From: Croceibacterium segetis
Lineage (GTDB): Bacteria; Pseudomonadota; Alphaproteobacteria; Sphingomonadales; Sphingomonadaceae
DNA: 64,000 nt
Assembly (NCBI RefSeq): GCF_011320115.1
Contig: NZ_JAANOZ010000005.1
Span: 62,001-126,000 of the forward strand
Reading direction: 5' to 3'
The notes beneath the pieces are model-generated. The model saw nothing but the letters and a program-made list of their open reading frames with translations. It was not told the origin of the DNA and did not search any database. The position numbers and the translations under genes were made by a program. Shown one piece after another: positions 1-7,798 of the stretch (position 1 is the first letter of the stretch; every line of letters starts with the position of its first letter).

Positions 1-1
1 C

Positions 2-397
2 GAAACCGCTCAGGTCGAACGGCGACATCGCGAATCCGTGGGTGTCGGCACCGAAATGCTCATCGAGGCCGGTGACGAGCCTGACGACGACGACGGAATC
101 TTTGAACTGGGGGAAGCCGCCGAGCTCAATGAGCGCGGCGGAAGCGAGGAGCTTTCTCCGCGCCTGACCACCGAGCGCACCGCCGGGGCGATGCGCGAAT
201 CGCTAGCCGCGCTGGCGATGCTCGCCGAGCCGGGCGCACAGCCGCAGATCGTCCGCTCGGGCGAAACCTCGCTCGAAGGGCTGGTGCGCGACATGCTTCG
301 CCCGATGCTGGCACAATGGCTCGAGACCCACCTGCCGGCGATCGTCGATCGGATGGTCCAGGCCGAGATCGCCCGCATCGCCGGCAAGAAGGGCTGA
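2..397 (+). CDS. popZ: PopZ-like protein (DUF2497), 5'-truncated by window edge
   Basis: The reading frame is open to the left edge, so the true start lies outside the window; an internal GTG at 38 is not a convincing start. What is visible is a very acidic stretch (DEPDDDDG) followed by a linker and a C-terminal conserved block of about 40 residues (LEGLVRDMLRPML, HLPAIVDRMV, ending in KKG). That C-terminal amphipathic block is characteristic of DUF2497/PopZ, the alphaproteobacterial polar organising protein that self-assembles at cell poles and binds ParB-parS complexes. Acidic spacer plus helical C-terminus fits that architecture. Presence of parABS 17 kb away is consistent with such a role. 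The N-terminal region, which recruits partners, cannot be seen. Confidence 0.72.
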   Translation, partial: ETAQVERRHRESVGVGTEMLIEAGDEPDDDDGIFELGEAAELNERGGSEELSPRLTTERTAGAMRESLAALAMLAEPGAQPQIVRSGETSLEGLVRDMLRPMLAQWLETHLPAIVDRMVQAEIARIAGKKG

Positions 398-403
398 GGG
401 TCC

Positions 404-787
404 ATTCCCGACGCGGAAGAACTGACCCGCGCCGAGGCCGCGCTTAGCAAGATCGGCGGCGAAGGCCTGCAGCGCCACATCTTCATCTGCGCGATGTCCG
501 ACAAAGGCGAATGCTGCCGCCGCGAGGTCGGCGAGCGTTCGTGGAAGTATCTCAAGCGCCGGCTCAAGGAACTCGGCCTCGTCGGGCCCCGGACCAACAA
601 CGGCGGCGGCGTGCAGCGGACCAAGGCCGATTGCCTGCAAATCTGCGCCGCTGGGCCGGTGGCGGTCGTCTGGCCGGACCGCGTCTGGTATCACTCGTGC
701 ACCGAGGACGTCCTCGAACGGATCATTCAGGAGCACCTCGTTGGCGGCGTGCCGGTCGAGGACTTCCGTCTCCGCGGCGCGGACTAA
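404..787 (+). CDS. Thioredoxin-like [2Fe-2S] ferredoxin family protein, probable non-AUG start
   Basis: The product resembles small (2Fe-2S) ferredoxins of the thioredoxin-fold (Shethna/NuoE-like) family. It has a first Cys in HIFICAM, a second in GECC, and a C-terminal pair in ADCLQIC followed by [13 protein letters not shown], the usual four-cysteine ligand pattern. The only ATG (494) lies after the first conserved Cys and would delete the first beta strand, so translation must start upstream. Between the previous stop (395-397, same frame) and 494 there is no ATG, GTG or TTG. ATT at 404 (preceded by GAGG at 396-399) or CTG at 422 are the options, and I chose 404 tentatively. The TAA stop overlaps the stop of the convergent next gene. 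Partner and pathway are unknown. Confidence 0.7.
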   Translation: MPDAEELTRAEAALSKIGGEGLQRHIFICAMSDKGECCRREVGERSWKYLKRRLKELGLVGPRTNNGGGVQRTKADCLQICAAGPVAVVWPDRVWYHSCTEDVLERIIQEHLVGGVPVEDFRLRGAD

Positions 788-1077
788 TCATCCCCGCCGA
801 GCCGGTCATCGATCGATTCGTCGTGGCCGGTTCCGCTCGACAGGAAGACCAGCCCCATCAGTGCGGCCATCAGCATCATGGCGATGCCGACCCCGAGGAC
901 GGTCGCGATGACGAAATGGATCGAGACGAGCGCACCCAGCGAGTAAAGCACCCCAAGCGCGGCAACGATCACGACCAGCGTCAGGATGGACATGCCGAGC
1001 ATCAGCCGCCGATAGCGCGCCCAGGCGTGGGCGGAGGTGGCCGGCTGGTCGAGCGGAGAGGGGCGGGGCTGGTTCAT
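784..1077 (-). CDS. Small inner-membrane protein, two TM segments, unknown function
   Basis: A 97-residue protein starting MNQPRP. After a polar N-terminus of about 26 residues it has two hydrophobic helices ([20 protein letters not shown], then [25 protein letters not shown]), and it ends in an acidic tail (DDRLGGDD). This is the layout of small conserved alphaproteobacterial membrane proteins found next to housekeeping genes. I do not recognise a functional family. It is convergent with the ferredoxin gene (stops overlap in the 4-base sequence CTAA) and divergent from the CBS gene. Confidence 0.7.
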   Translation of the reverse strand: MNQPRPSPLDQPATSAHAWARYRRLMLGMSILTLVVIVAALGVLYSLGALVSIHFVIATVLGVGIAMMLMAALMGLVFLSSGTGHDESIDDRLGGDD

Positions 1078-1188
1078 TCCTGCCAGATGGCGACTTGGAG
1101 CGAGGCTGACAACGCCGGCGCGGCAAAGATTCGCTCCTTGCCCGGAATGGTGATACAATTCGCAGTCCGAGACATGGGAGAGAATGTC

Positions 1189-1620
1189 ATGGACATCGCC
1201 CGGCTTATCGCTTCGCGCGATCCGAACGAAATCGTCACTTGCCCGGCGGGCGCTACCGTGCGCCAGGCCGTCCAGCTGCTCGCCGAGAGGCGCATCGGCG
1301 CCATGCCGGTAATGCAAGGCGGGCAAGTCGCCGGGATCTTCTCCGAGCGGGACGTGCTCTATCGCCTGGCCGAAGAGGGCGCGCTGTGCCTCGACGAGCA
1401 GGTCGGCGAGGTCATGACCTCGCCGGCGGTGACCATCGCACCTGAGGCGAGCTTCATCGAGGCGCTCGAGCTGATGACCCGGCGGCGGATTCGCCACCTC
1501 CCGGTCATGCGCGGCGGCGCAATGATCGCCTTCATCTCGATCGGCGACATCGTCAAAGCGCGGATCGACGAGATCAGCGCCGAAGCCGAGCACATGCGGC
1601 AATATATCCAGACCGCTTGA
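1189..1620 (+). CDS. Tandem CBS-domain protein
   Basis: A 143-residue soluble protein made of two CBS motifs. The first is around ATVRQAVQLLAERRIGAMPVM...GIFSERDV; the second around SFIEALELMTRRRIRHLPVMRGG...ISIGDIVKAR. Such stand-alone CBS pairs bind adenine nucleotides and usually modulate partner proteins; the partner is not evident here. In-frame ATGs also exist at 1147 and 1174. I chose 1189 because GGGAGAG (1177-1183) gives a good Shine-Dalgarno sequence five bases upstream. A downstream Fe-S carrier follows 31 bases later and may be cotranscribed. Confidence 0.9.
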   Translation: MDIARLIASRDPNEIVTCPAGATVRQAVQLLAERRIGAMPVMQGGQVAGIFSERDVLYRLAEEGALCLDEQVGEVMTSPAVTIAPEASFIEALELMTRRRIRHLPVMRGGAMIAFISIGDIVKARIDEISAEAEHMRQYIQTA

Positions 1621-1651
1621 GACGGGCCCTCGCAAACCCTACATCGGCCGC

Positions 1652-1981
1652 ATGAGTACCGCCCTTACCCTTTCGCCCGCCGCCGCCAGGCGCGTGGGCT
1701 CGATCGCCGAGCGCCAGGGCAAGCCGGCCATCCTTCGGCTGACGGTCGAAGGCGGCGGCTGCTCGGGTTTCCAGTACAAGTTCGATCTGGCCGACGAGGC
1801 CGAGCAGGGCGATTCGGTGAGCGAGACCGACGGCGTGCGTCTGGTTGTCGACCCCGTCAGCCTCGACCTGGTCGCCGGCAGCACGGTGGATTTTGTCGAA
1901 TCGCTCGGCGGAGCGGCGTTTAAGGTGGAGAATCCGAACGCGACTGCCGGATGCGGTTGCGGTTCCAGCTTCGGAGTCTAA
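1652..1981 (+). CDS. erpA: A-type iron-sulfur cluster carrier (ErpA/IscA family)
   Basis: A 109-residue HesB-like protein that accepts and delivers Fe-S clusters to apo-enzymes. The three ligand cysteines are present: Cys37 in GGGCSGF, and Cys101 and Cys103 in the C-terminal GCGCGSSF. The length is standard. No suf or isc genes lie next to it, so it is probably the general ErpA-type carrier rather than an operon-bound IscA/SufA; sequence alone does not separate these. It sits just upstream of xthA with a 12-base gap, so the two are likely one transcript. Confidence 0.9.
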   Translation: MSTALTLSPAAARRVGSIAERQGKPAILRLTVEGGGCSGFQYKFDLADEAEQGDSVSETDGVRLVVDPVSLDLVAGSTVDFVESLGGAAFKVENPNATAGCGCGSSFGV

Positions 1982-1992
1982 GGTCCGCCTTC

Positions 1993-2769
1993 GTGCGGAT
2001 CGCCAGCTTCAACATCAATGGAATCCGCGCGCGGCGTGAGCGCCTGCTCGAATGGCTTGAGGAAACGCGCCCGGCCGTCGCCTGCCTCCAGGAGATCAAG
2101 TGCCAGGACGCCGATTTCCCGGCCGGCGACTTCGAGGCGATCGGTTACCGCCCCACCTGGCACGGGCAGAAGGGCTTCAACGGCGTCGCCATCCTGGTCG
2201 ATGGGGAGGATCCGCTCGAGGTAATTCACGGCCTTCCCGGCGACCCGGCCGACGAGCAGGCGCGCTTCATCGAAGCCGACGTCCGCGGGGTGCGCGTGGT
2301 CAATCTCTACCTGCCCAACGGTAACCCGCACCCCGGGCCGAAGTTCGACTACAAGCTCGCATGGATGGAGCGCCTGCGCGTGCGGCTGGGTGAACTACTC
2401 GCGCGCGAGCGGCCGACGGTGGTGGTCGGCGACTTCAACGTGATTCCCGAAGACCGCGATGTGTGGTCGCCCGCGGCGATGGCCAGCGACGCGCTGATGC
2501 AGCCCGAATCGCGCGCGGCCTATGCGCGCATTCTGGGCGACGGGTGGACCGACGCGCTGGCAACGTTCAATCCACGCGGGGGAGTGTGGACGTACTGGGA
2601 TTACCAGGCCGGCGCATGGCAGCGCGACCACGGATTTCGCATCGACCACTTGCTGCTCTCGCCCGAAGCCGCCGACCGGCTAACCGCGGCGGGCGTCGAC
2701 AAGGACCATCGTGGGCGCGAAAAGGCCAGCGATCACGCGCCGGTATGGGTCGAGATCGCCGACGGCTGA
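1993..2769 (+). CDS. xthA: Exodeoxyribonuclease III / AP endonuclease
   Basis: A 258-residue member of the endonuclease/exonuclease/phosphatase fold that cleaves at abasic sites and degrades 3' ends in base excision repair. Hallmarks are the N-terminal FNINGIRAR, the metal-binding Glu in CLQEIKCQD, YLPNGNP, VVGDFNVIPED and the C-terminal SDHAPVW with the catalytic His. The start is GTG at 1993, which yields the canonical MRIASFNINGIR N-terminus; longer upstream reading would run into erpA. It ends directly against the convergent sleB-like gene. Confidence 0.93.
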   Translation: MRIASFNINGIRARRERLLEWLEETRPAVACLQEIKCQDADFPAGDFEAIGYRPTWHGQKGFNGVAILVDGEDPLEVIHGLPGDPADEQARFIEADVRGVRVVNLYLPNGNPHPGPKFDYKLAWMERLRVRLGELLARERPTVVVGDFNVIPEDRDVWSPAAMASDALMQPESRAAYARILGDGWTDALATFNPRGGVWTYWDYQAGAWQRDHGFRIDHLLLSPEAADRLTAAGVDKDHRGREKASDHAPVWVEIADG

Positions 2770-3456
2770 TCAGCGATAGAAGATGTGGGTGTCGATCTGC
2801 GCCAGCTGGACTTTCTGGTGGGCCCAGCTCGGGCGCACGTAGGTCGCGTGGAAATAGAGCGCGTTGGACGCCTTGCTCTGCCACAGGTTTTGCTGCGCGA
2901 TCTCGGCGATCGCTTCGGCGCGCTGCCAGGCTGCGGAGGTCTCGTCGGCGTCGGGAATTCGGCCGCGACGGACGAACGAGAACTGCGCCGGCTGGGTGAT
3001 CACGTCGCAATAGTTGTCGGGGTAGATGCCCGACCGGGCGCGGTTGATAACCACTTCGGCGACCGCCAGCTGGCCTTCCATCGGCTCTCCCCGCGCTTCG
3101 AAATAAACCGCCTGCGCCAGGCACTTGAGATCGTCCGTCAGCTCGCTCTGGATCGGCATGTCGCCGACCAGCTGCGAGAGCGACGCAACATGAAGGGCAC
3201 CGGTAGCGATCGCCATGGCGACCGGGGCCGGCGCGGCGGCGGACTGCGGCGCGGCGGGAGCGGTCACCGTTCCCTGGGCGATCCACGCACTGCCGCTCAG
3301 AGCGGAAGCGGGAACGGCGGTTGCCGGAGTGGCTGCCTGAACAACCGGCACGATGGCCGGGGCTTCGGCCCAGGCGGCGCTGGGAGCAGCGCCGCACAGG
3401 CTGACAAACATCATCGCGACGGCGGTTACCGCGCCGCGGAAGCTCGAAAATTGCAT
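2770..3456 (-). CDS. SleB-family cell wall hydrolase, secreted
   Basis: A 228-residue exported protein: an N-terminal signal peptide (hydrophobic TAVAMMFVSLCGAAP, likely cleaved after AWA), a low-complexity Ala/Pro linker to about residue 100, then a Hydrolase_2/SleB domain. The domain shows LAQAVYFEARGE with the catalytic Glu, AVAEVVINRARSGIYP, VITQPAQFSF and NALYFHATYVRP. This family cleaves peptidoglycan glycan strands; in non-sporulating alphaproteobacteria it probably acts in wall remodelling. It is last in a minus-strand series but is separated from the preceding gene by 200 bases, suggesting its own promoter. Confidence 0.9.
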   Translation of the reverse strand: MQFSSFRGAVTAVAMMFVSLCGAAPSAAWAEAPAIVPVVQAATPATAVPASALSGSAWIAQGTVTAPAAPQSAAAPAPVAMAIATGALHVASLSQLVGDMPIQSELTDDLKCLAQAVYFEARGEPMEGQLAVAEVVINRARSGIYPDNYCDVITQPAQFSFVRRGRIPDADETSAAWQRAEAIAEIAQQNLWQSKASNALYFHATYVRPSWAHQKVQLAQIDTHIFYR

Positions 3457-3656
3457 TAATTCGTCACTTAAGGCGGTGAGCGCCTGCGCAGGCCGTGATC
3501 GCTAGGCTTATGCGACCCGATCCGTGGCCTGCCGGCCACTCCCCGTCTGACGCTTCGTGATCCCCCCGGCCTCAATGCCGTCCTGGATCAACTCGCGCTG
3601 TGGAAGTGCCGCGCATTTCGCGACTGCAGCATAGAGAGTCAATTCAGGGTTCCGGT
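3457..3656. other. Intergenic gap before the SleB-like gene
   Basis: These 200 bases separate the end of the DUF1491 gene from the start of the wall hydrolase. The only structure I can see is a perfect 6-bp hairpin with a 4-base loop at 3524-3539 (GTGGCC-TGCC-GGCCAC), with no T-tract on either side. The leftward promoter of the hydrolase must be in here, but no strong -35/-10 pair stands out. No convincing ORF or structural RNA is visible. Confidence 0.4.
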
Positions 3657-3980
3657 CTATTCGATGAACCGTTCTGCATCCGGGATGTCCAGTTCAACGA
3701 TCCACAAATCGCTGTCCTGGCGCCTGCGGCGGTCGAGGTATTCGCCGAATTCCAGGGGATTTTCCGGATTCTCGGTCCTGGCGAGCATCCACCCGCGGGT
3801 TCCGTCGGGACGCGGCATGCGTTCGTAGGCGCGGCCATTCCTGCCGTTTTCACAACATATTACGAGAATAGTGCCCGCGTCGCGCTCGCCCTTGGCGATG
3901 ACCGTAGCGAACCCCCCGGCGGCCTCGACCGCGCGCAGCAGTCCGCTCACTTCGAGGTGGGTCGGGATGCGCGCTTCCAT
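3657..3980 (-). CDS. DUF1491 family protein
   Basis: A 107-residue protein starting MEARIPTHLEVSGLL. The conserved features of DUF1491 are seen: ARIPTHLEV, AAGGFATVIAKGERDAGTILV, and a C-terminal DSDLWIVELDIPDAERFI. The family is restricted mainly to alphaproteobacteria and has no established function. The reading frame extends upstream, but the family N-terminus matches the start at 3980. It lies immediately downstream of the thioesterase gene (1-base gap to its stop), so it belongs to the hpf-ptsN transcription unit. Confidence 0.85.
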   Translation of the reverse strand: MEARIPTHLEVSGLLRAVEAAGGFATVIAKGERDAGTILVICCENGRNGRAYERMPRPDGTRGWMLARTENPENPLEFGEYLDRRRRQDSDLWIVELDIPDAERFIE

Positions 3981-3981
3981 T

Positions 3982-4458
3982 TCAGGCGCGGTAGCCAGGC
4001 AGGCTCGACAAGGCGATTCGCGAGCGCATGAACGTGCCGGTGCCGCGGCCGATCTCCTCGCCCCCGGCATCGATCAGCCGTGCTTCGGCGACGAACACCC
4101 GCCGGCGGCCGCTGATCCAGCGCCCCTCGGCCACCACCGGTCCGCTGCGAATCGGCTTGGTGAACAGCAGGTTGAACGCGGTCGTCAGCAGGAAGCGGTC
4201 GGTGACCAGCGAATTGGCGGCGTAGAACGCCGCGTCGTCGAGCATCTTGAAATAGATCGTGCCGTGCGCCGCATCCGCCGCGTGATGGAACCGTTCGTCG
4301 ACGGTGAAGTCGATTCGCGAACGGCCTTCGCCGGTGATCGTCAGGCGCGACTCGAACAGCGAGTTGACCGGCGCCGAGGCGTAGAGCGCTTCGAGCGCCG
4401 CGAAGTGGAGCGCCGCGCCGCTTGCGTCCGCCTCAGGCGGCGTCGCGGTCGGCGGCAT
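3982..4458 (-). CDS. Hotdog-fold thioesterase (PaaI/YiiD-like)
   Basis: A 158-residue hotdog-fold protein, probably hydrolysing an acyl-CoA or acyl thioester. Features are a central HHAADAAHGTIYFKMLDDAAFYAAN helix region, then LLTTAFNLLFTKPIRSGPVVAEGRWISG and a final strand GRGTGTFMRS, which is the PaaI-type arrangement. The usual catalytic HGG/Asp is represented by HG and the following DD. Its start ATG (4458) lies 26 bases inside the end of ptsN, implying translational coupling. The substrate cannot be inferred. Confidence 0.82.
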   Translation of the reverse strand: MPPTATPPEADASGAALHFAALEALYASAPVNSLFESRLTITGEGRSRIDFTVDERFHHAADAAHGTIYFKMLDDAAFYAANSLVTDRFLLTTAFNLLFTKPIRSGPVVAEGRWISGRRRVFVAEARLIDAGGEEIGRGTGTFMRSRIALSSLPGYRA

Positions 4459-4894
4459 TCGCAAGCAGGCCGTAGAGCGCTTCGGCGTCGGGCGCTTCGC
4501 TGAGCGCGTCGTGCACCCGTTCGTCGCGCACCAGCCGCGAGATGGCCGCCAGCGCATGGAGATGCCCGACGCCGCTGGTCTCGGGCGAGACGAGGCCGAA
4601 CACCAGGTCCACCGGCAGCGCGTCGGCGGCGGCGAAATCGACCGGCTCCTCAAGCTTGAGCAGCGCCGCGACCGGGCGTCGCAGTCCGTCGACGCGGGCG
4701 TGCGGAATCGCCACGCCGCGGCCGAACCCGGTGCTGCCGAGGCTTTCGCGCTCCTGCAGACGGTCGAGCACGAGCGCGGCGTCGAGGCCGTAGCTTTGCG
4801 CGAAGCGCTGGGCGAGGAGTTCGAGAATCGATTGCTTGGACTTGGCCGAAACGATTTCGACAGCCGAAGGATCGAGCAGGAAATGAGCGTTCAT
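4433..4894 (-). CDS. ptsN: Nitrogen-PTS EIIA component PtsN
   Basis: A 153-residue EIIA-Ntr domain. The phosphorylatable histidine is His65 in GVAIPHARVDGL, and the family signatures LQERESLGSTGFGRG and PVDLVFGLVSPE are intact. In the PTS-Ntr chain it receives phosphate from NPr and acts as a regulator of potassium, nitrogen and stress pathways rather than as a sugar transporter. I chose the internal Met at 4894 because it gives the standard length and N-terminus, with GGGA five bases upstream. hpf lies upstream as in most proteobacteria; rpoN, usually first in that cluster, is absent here and dnaQ precedes instead. Confidence 0.92.
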   Translation of the reverse strand: MNAHFLLDPSAVEIVSAKSKQSILELLAQRFAQSYGLDAALVLDRLQERESLGSTGFGRGVAIPHARVDGLRRPVAALLKLEEPVDFAAADALPVDLVFGLVSPETSGVGHLHALAAISRLVRDERVHDALSEAPDAEALYGLLANAADRDAA

Positions 4895-5007
4895 TGAAAT
4901 CCCGGATGAATCAGTGGAACGGCTTTCGATGGCATGCGCGGGCACAGCGCCCATTCTTCGCAAAAGCCGTCCAAATTAAGGCGTGGGTGGCGGCCCGTCC
5001 GGCCGCT

Positions 5008-5571
5008 TCAGGACGGCTCGACCCAGCCGATCGAGCCATCGGCGCGGCGGTAGACCATATTGTGGCGCCCGGTTCCAGCATTTTTGAAGAACAGCGCGGG
5101 GGTGTGCCGCAAATCGAGCATCATCACCGCGTCGGACACGCTGACCTCGGGAATGTCGGTGCGCGTTTCGGCGATCACCGGCAGCGCTTCGGGCGCCTCT
5201 TCGGCTTCGGGCTCGCTGGGGGCGAACACGGTGTAGGCGGCATCTTCCTGCTGGGCCGCATGAGTCGCCTGCTCATGGTGGTCCTTCAACCGGCGCTTGT
5301 AGCGCCGCAGTTGCTTCTCGATCTTGTCGGCCGCCTGGTCGAGCGACTGGTTGGCGTCATGTGCCTGGGCGTGGGACTTGAGCACCAGGCCGTTGTTGAC
5401 GTGCATGACGATGTCGCAGGCGAAGGCCTGGGTCGGCGCCTTCCCGAAAGTGACCTGGGAAGACATCGCGCGGCTGAAATATTTCTCGACGATTCCGTTG
5501 AGGCGTTCGGCAGCGCGTTCCTGCAGCGCCGAACCTGTATCGACCTGATGGCCGGACACGCGGATTTCCAT
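5008..5571 (-). CDS. hpf: Long-form ribosome hibernation promoting factor
   Basis: A 187-residue long HPF. The N-terminal RaiA/YfiA domain (MEIRVSGHQVDTGSAL to about residue 100) blocks the ribosomal decoding centre. A variable linker (about 100-130) leads to the C-terminal dimerisation domain with DAVMMLDLRHTPALFFKNAGTGRHNMVYRRADGSIGWVEP, which joins two 30S subunits into 100S particles. Both modules are complete. It is followed by ptsN, the standard arrangement, after a 113-base gap. Likely induced in stationary phase, though no sigma-specific promoter is clear. Confidence 0.93.
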   Translation of the reverse strand: MEIRVSGHQVDTGSALQERAAERLNGIVEKYFSRAMSSQVTFGKAPTQAFACDIVMHVNNGLVLKSHAQAHDANQSLDQAADKIEKQLRRYKRRLKDHHEQATHAAQQEDAAYTVFAPSEPEAEEAPEALPVIAETRTDIPEVSVSDAVMMLDLRHTPALFFKNAGTGRHNMVYRRADGSIGWVEPS

Positions 5572-5622
5572 GTTTCGGGGGTCTCCTGCCTGGGTTGATC
5601 CACGCTCCGGAGCGGGCCGCGA

Positions 5623-6306
5623 TTAGCTGGTCCAGAGCGGAGATTCCAACGTTTCGACAAAGGCTTTGTGCCGCGCCAGCTCCTCGGCGCTGGCGGCATG
5701 GGGGCGGGGTGCGCGGAATTCGCGGCGGGTAGGGGCGAAGGCGGCGATCTCGATCACCGTCTCGGTGTGCTGCGCGGCCAGCTCAAGGCCGATCTGGCGC
5801 CCGCCGGTGAGCTCGACATAGACTTGCGCGAGCAGCTCGGCATCGAGCAGCGCGCCGTGGCGCACGCGGTGGCTGCGGTCGATGCCGTAGCGGGTGCACA
5901 GAGAGTCGAGCGAATGCTTGGCGCCGGGATGGCGCCGGCGGGCGATCGCCAGGGTGTCGATCATCCGTTCGAGCGAAACCTCGGGATGACCGCAGGCGCC
6001 GAGCTCGCAATTGAGGAAGCCGAAATCGAACTGCGCGTTGTGCGCGACGAGCGGCGAATCGGCCAGGAACTCGAGCAGGTCGAGCACGCCTTCGTGGAAG
6101 CGCGGCTTGTCGGCCAGGAAGGCGTCGCCGAGGCCGTGGACCTGTTCGGCCTCGATCGGCATCGGCCGGTCGGGATTGAAATAGGCGTGGAAAGTGCGCC
6201 CGGTGGGCACGCGATTGACCAGCTCGATGCAGCCGATCTCGACCATTCGGTCGCCCGACCTGGGGTCAAGCCCGGTGGTTTCGGTGTCGAATACGATCTC
6301 CCGCAT
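5623..6306 (-). CDS. dnaQ: DNA polymerase III epsilon subunit (3'-5' proofreading exonuclease)
   Basis: A 227-residue DEDDh exonuclease. ExoI is VFDTETTGLD at the N-terminus, ExoII is around SPLVAHNAQFDFGFLN, and ExoIII is HGALLDAELLAQVYVEL with the catalytic His and Asp. The C-terminal tail after residue 190 should bind the polymerase alpha subunit. The frame is open further upstream, but MREIVFDTETTG at 6306 matches the family start. It follows coaE by 44 bases. Association with coaE, aroE and maf next to the replication origin is a conserved alphaproteobacterial arrangement. Confidence 0.93.
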   Translation of the reverse strand: MREIVFDTETTGLDPRSGDRMVEIGCIELVNRVPTGRTFHAYFNPDRPMPIEAEQVHGLGDAFLADKPRFHEGVLDLLEFLADSPLVAHNAQFDFGFLNCELGACGHPEVSLERMIDTLAIARRRHPGAKHSLDSLCTRYGIDRSHRVRHGALLDAELLAQVYVELTGGRQIGLELAAQHTETVIEIAAFAPTRREFRAPRPHAASAEELARHKAFVETLESPLWTS

Positions 6307-6350
6307 CGAGCCGACTATCGGACTTGCCGGCGCCGCTGGCAAGGGCGCGA

Positions 6351-6944
6351 TCACGCCGACTTGAGCTTCTCCACCAGGGCCCGGACCTCGCTCTCGGTCT
6401 CCGCCAGCGGCCGGCCGGTGTCGATCAGGTAGTCGGCCCGAGCGCGCTTCTCCTCGTCGGGCAGTTGCAGGGCGAGGATCTCGGCGAAGCGCTCGGGAGT
6501 CATGTTTTCGCGGGCGAGCACGCGGGCGCGCTGGACCTCCGGCCCCGCCGATACGACCAGAACCTTGTCGACTTCGTCGACGCCGCCCTTCTCGAACAGC
6601 AGCGGGATGTCGAACACCACCAGCGGTGCGCCGGCGTGCTCGAGCAGGAAGGCTTCGCGCGCGGCGCGGACCGCCGGATGGACGATGGCCTCGAGCCGGG
6701 CGAGCGCCGCGGCGTTGCCGAACACCCGGGCGCCGAGCGCCGGCCGGTCGACGCCGTGGGCACCCGTCGTGCCGGGGAAAGCGGCCTCGATCGCCTGCAG
6801 CAGCGCGCCGCCGGGCCCTTGCATGCGCCGTACTTCGCGGTCGGCGTCGAACACCGGCACGCCGAGCCCCTCGAACATCGCCGCCACGGTCGACTTGCCC
6901 ATGCCGATCGAGCCGGTCAGGCCTAAGACCAGCGGTCTCGTCAT
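6351..6944 (-). CDS. coaE: Dephospho-CoA kinase
   Basis: A 197-residue P-loop kinase catalysing the last step of coenzyme A synthesis (3' phosphorylation of dephospho-CoA). The Walker A loop is GLTGSIGMGKST near the N-terminus; DADREVRRM, VVFDIPLLFEKG, VVSAGPEVQRARVLARE and the CoA-binding lid region follow in the normal order. Its ATG overlaps the aroE stop in a 4-base ATGA, so it is translationally coupled to aroE. Confidence 0.94.
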   Translation of the reverse strand: MTRPLVLGLTGSIGMGKSTVAAMFEGLGVPVFDADREVRRMQGPGGALLQAIEAAFPGTTGAHGVDRPALGARVFGNAAALARLEAIVHPAVRAAREAFLLEHAGAPLVVFDIPLLFEKGGVDEVDKVLVVSAGPEVQRARVLARENMTPERFAEILALQLPDEEKRARADYLIDTGRPLAETESEVRALVEKLKSA

Positions 6945-7798
6945 GATGTCAGCAGGGCGCGCAGTTCGGCGTCGCCGTCTTCGCGCGGTGGCGCGACGCC
7001 AAAGAACTTCTCGAACGCGACCGCCGCCTGGCCGATGAGCATCGACAGGCCGTCGATTGTGCGGAAGCCGGCCGCGCGCGCCTGTTTGAGGAACTCGGTC
7101 TCCACCGGATGCGTCACGATGTCGTAGACTACGCTGCCCGGCGGGGCGTGGGTGAAATCGAAACGCAGCGGCGGCTGCCCGGCCATGCCCAGCGGGCTGG
7201 CGTTGACGATCAGATCGAAGCAGCCCTCGCGGTCGTCGAAGGCGAAATCGGTCGCCTCGGCGAAGTGGGCGATATCGACCGCGTGATGCTCGCCCTCGGG
7301 GTCGATCTCGTCGAGCAAGGCGCGGGCCTTGGCCGGATCGCGGCCAGCGAGGACGACGACCACCCCTTGTTCGGCGAGGGCGGCAACGATCGCCCTGGCC
7401 GCGCCGCCGGTTCCGAGAACGCGGGCCGTGCGGAACAGGTGCTCTTTCTCGAGCATCGGGCGTAGCGGCTCGAGAAATCCAGCGCCGTCGGTATTGCTTC
7501 CGACCAGCATCTCGCCGCGTCGCACGGTAACCGTGTTGACCGCTCCGATCAGCTCGGCGCCGATTTCGAGCCGGTCGAGCAAGGGCACGATCGCCTGCTT
7601 GTGCGGCATGGTGACGTTGCAACCGCGCCAGTAGGGGTCCTCCCGGCGGCTGGACAGGTAGCCCGCTAGGCCATCGGCCGCGACGTGGCAGGCGCGGTAC
7701 TCGGCATCGAGCCCGAGCTTGCCGATCCAGTAGCCGTGGATTGCCGGCGACTTCGATTGCGCGATCGGATCGCCGATAACCTCGGCGTATTCGGTCAC
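6941..7798 (-). CDS. aroE: Shikimate dehydrogenase
   Basis: A 285-residue NADP-dependent enzyme reducing 3-dehydroshikimate in aromatic amino-acid synthesis. The shikimate-binding residues appear in DPIAQSKSPAIHGYWI and NVTMPHK (catalytic Lys); the Rossmann motif is GTGGAARAI; NASPLGM is also present. The start is GTG at 7798, which overlaps the maf stop as GTGA; no in-frame ATG precedes the conserved N-terminus. It forms part of the overlapping ppsR-maf-aroE-coaE string. Confidence 0.94.
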   Translation of the reverse strand: MTEYAEVIGDPIAQSKSPAIHGYWIGKLGLDAEYRACHVAADGLAGYLSSRREDPYWRGCNVTMPHKQAIVPLLDRLEIGAELIGAVNTVTVRRGEMLVGSNTDGAGFLEPLRPMLEKEHLFRTARVLGTGGAARAIVAALAEQGVVVVLAGRDPAKARALLDEIDPEGEHHAVDIAHFAEATDFAFDDREGCFDLIVNASPLGMAGQPPLRFDFTHAPPGSVVYDIVTHPVETEFLKQARAAGFRTIDGLSMLIGQAAVAFEKFFGVAPPREDGDAELRALLTS

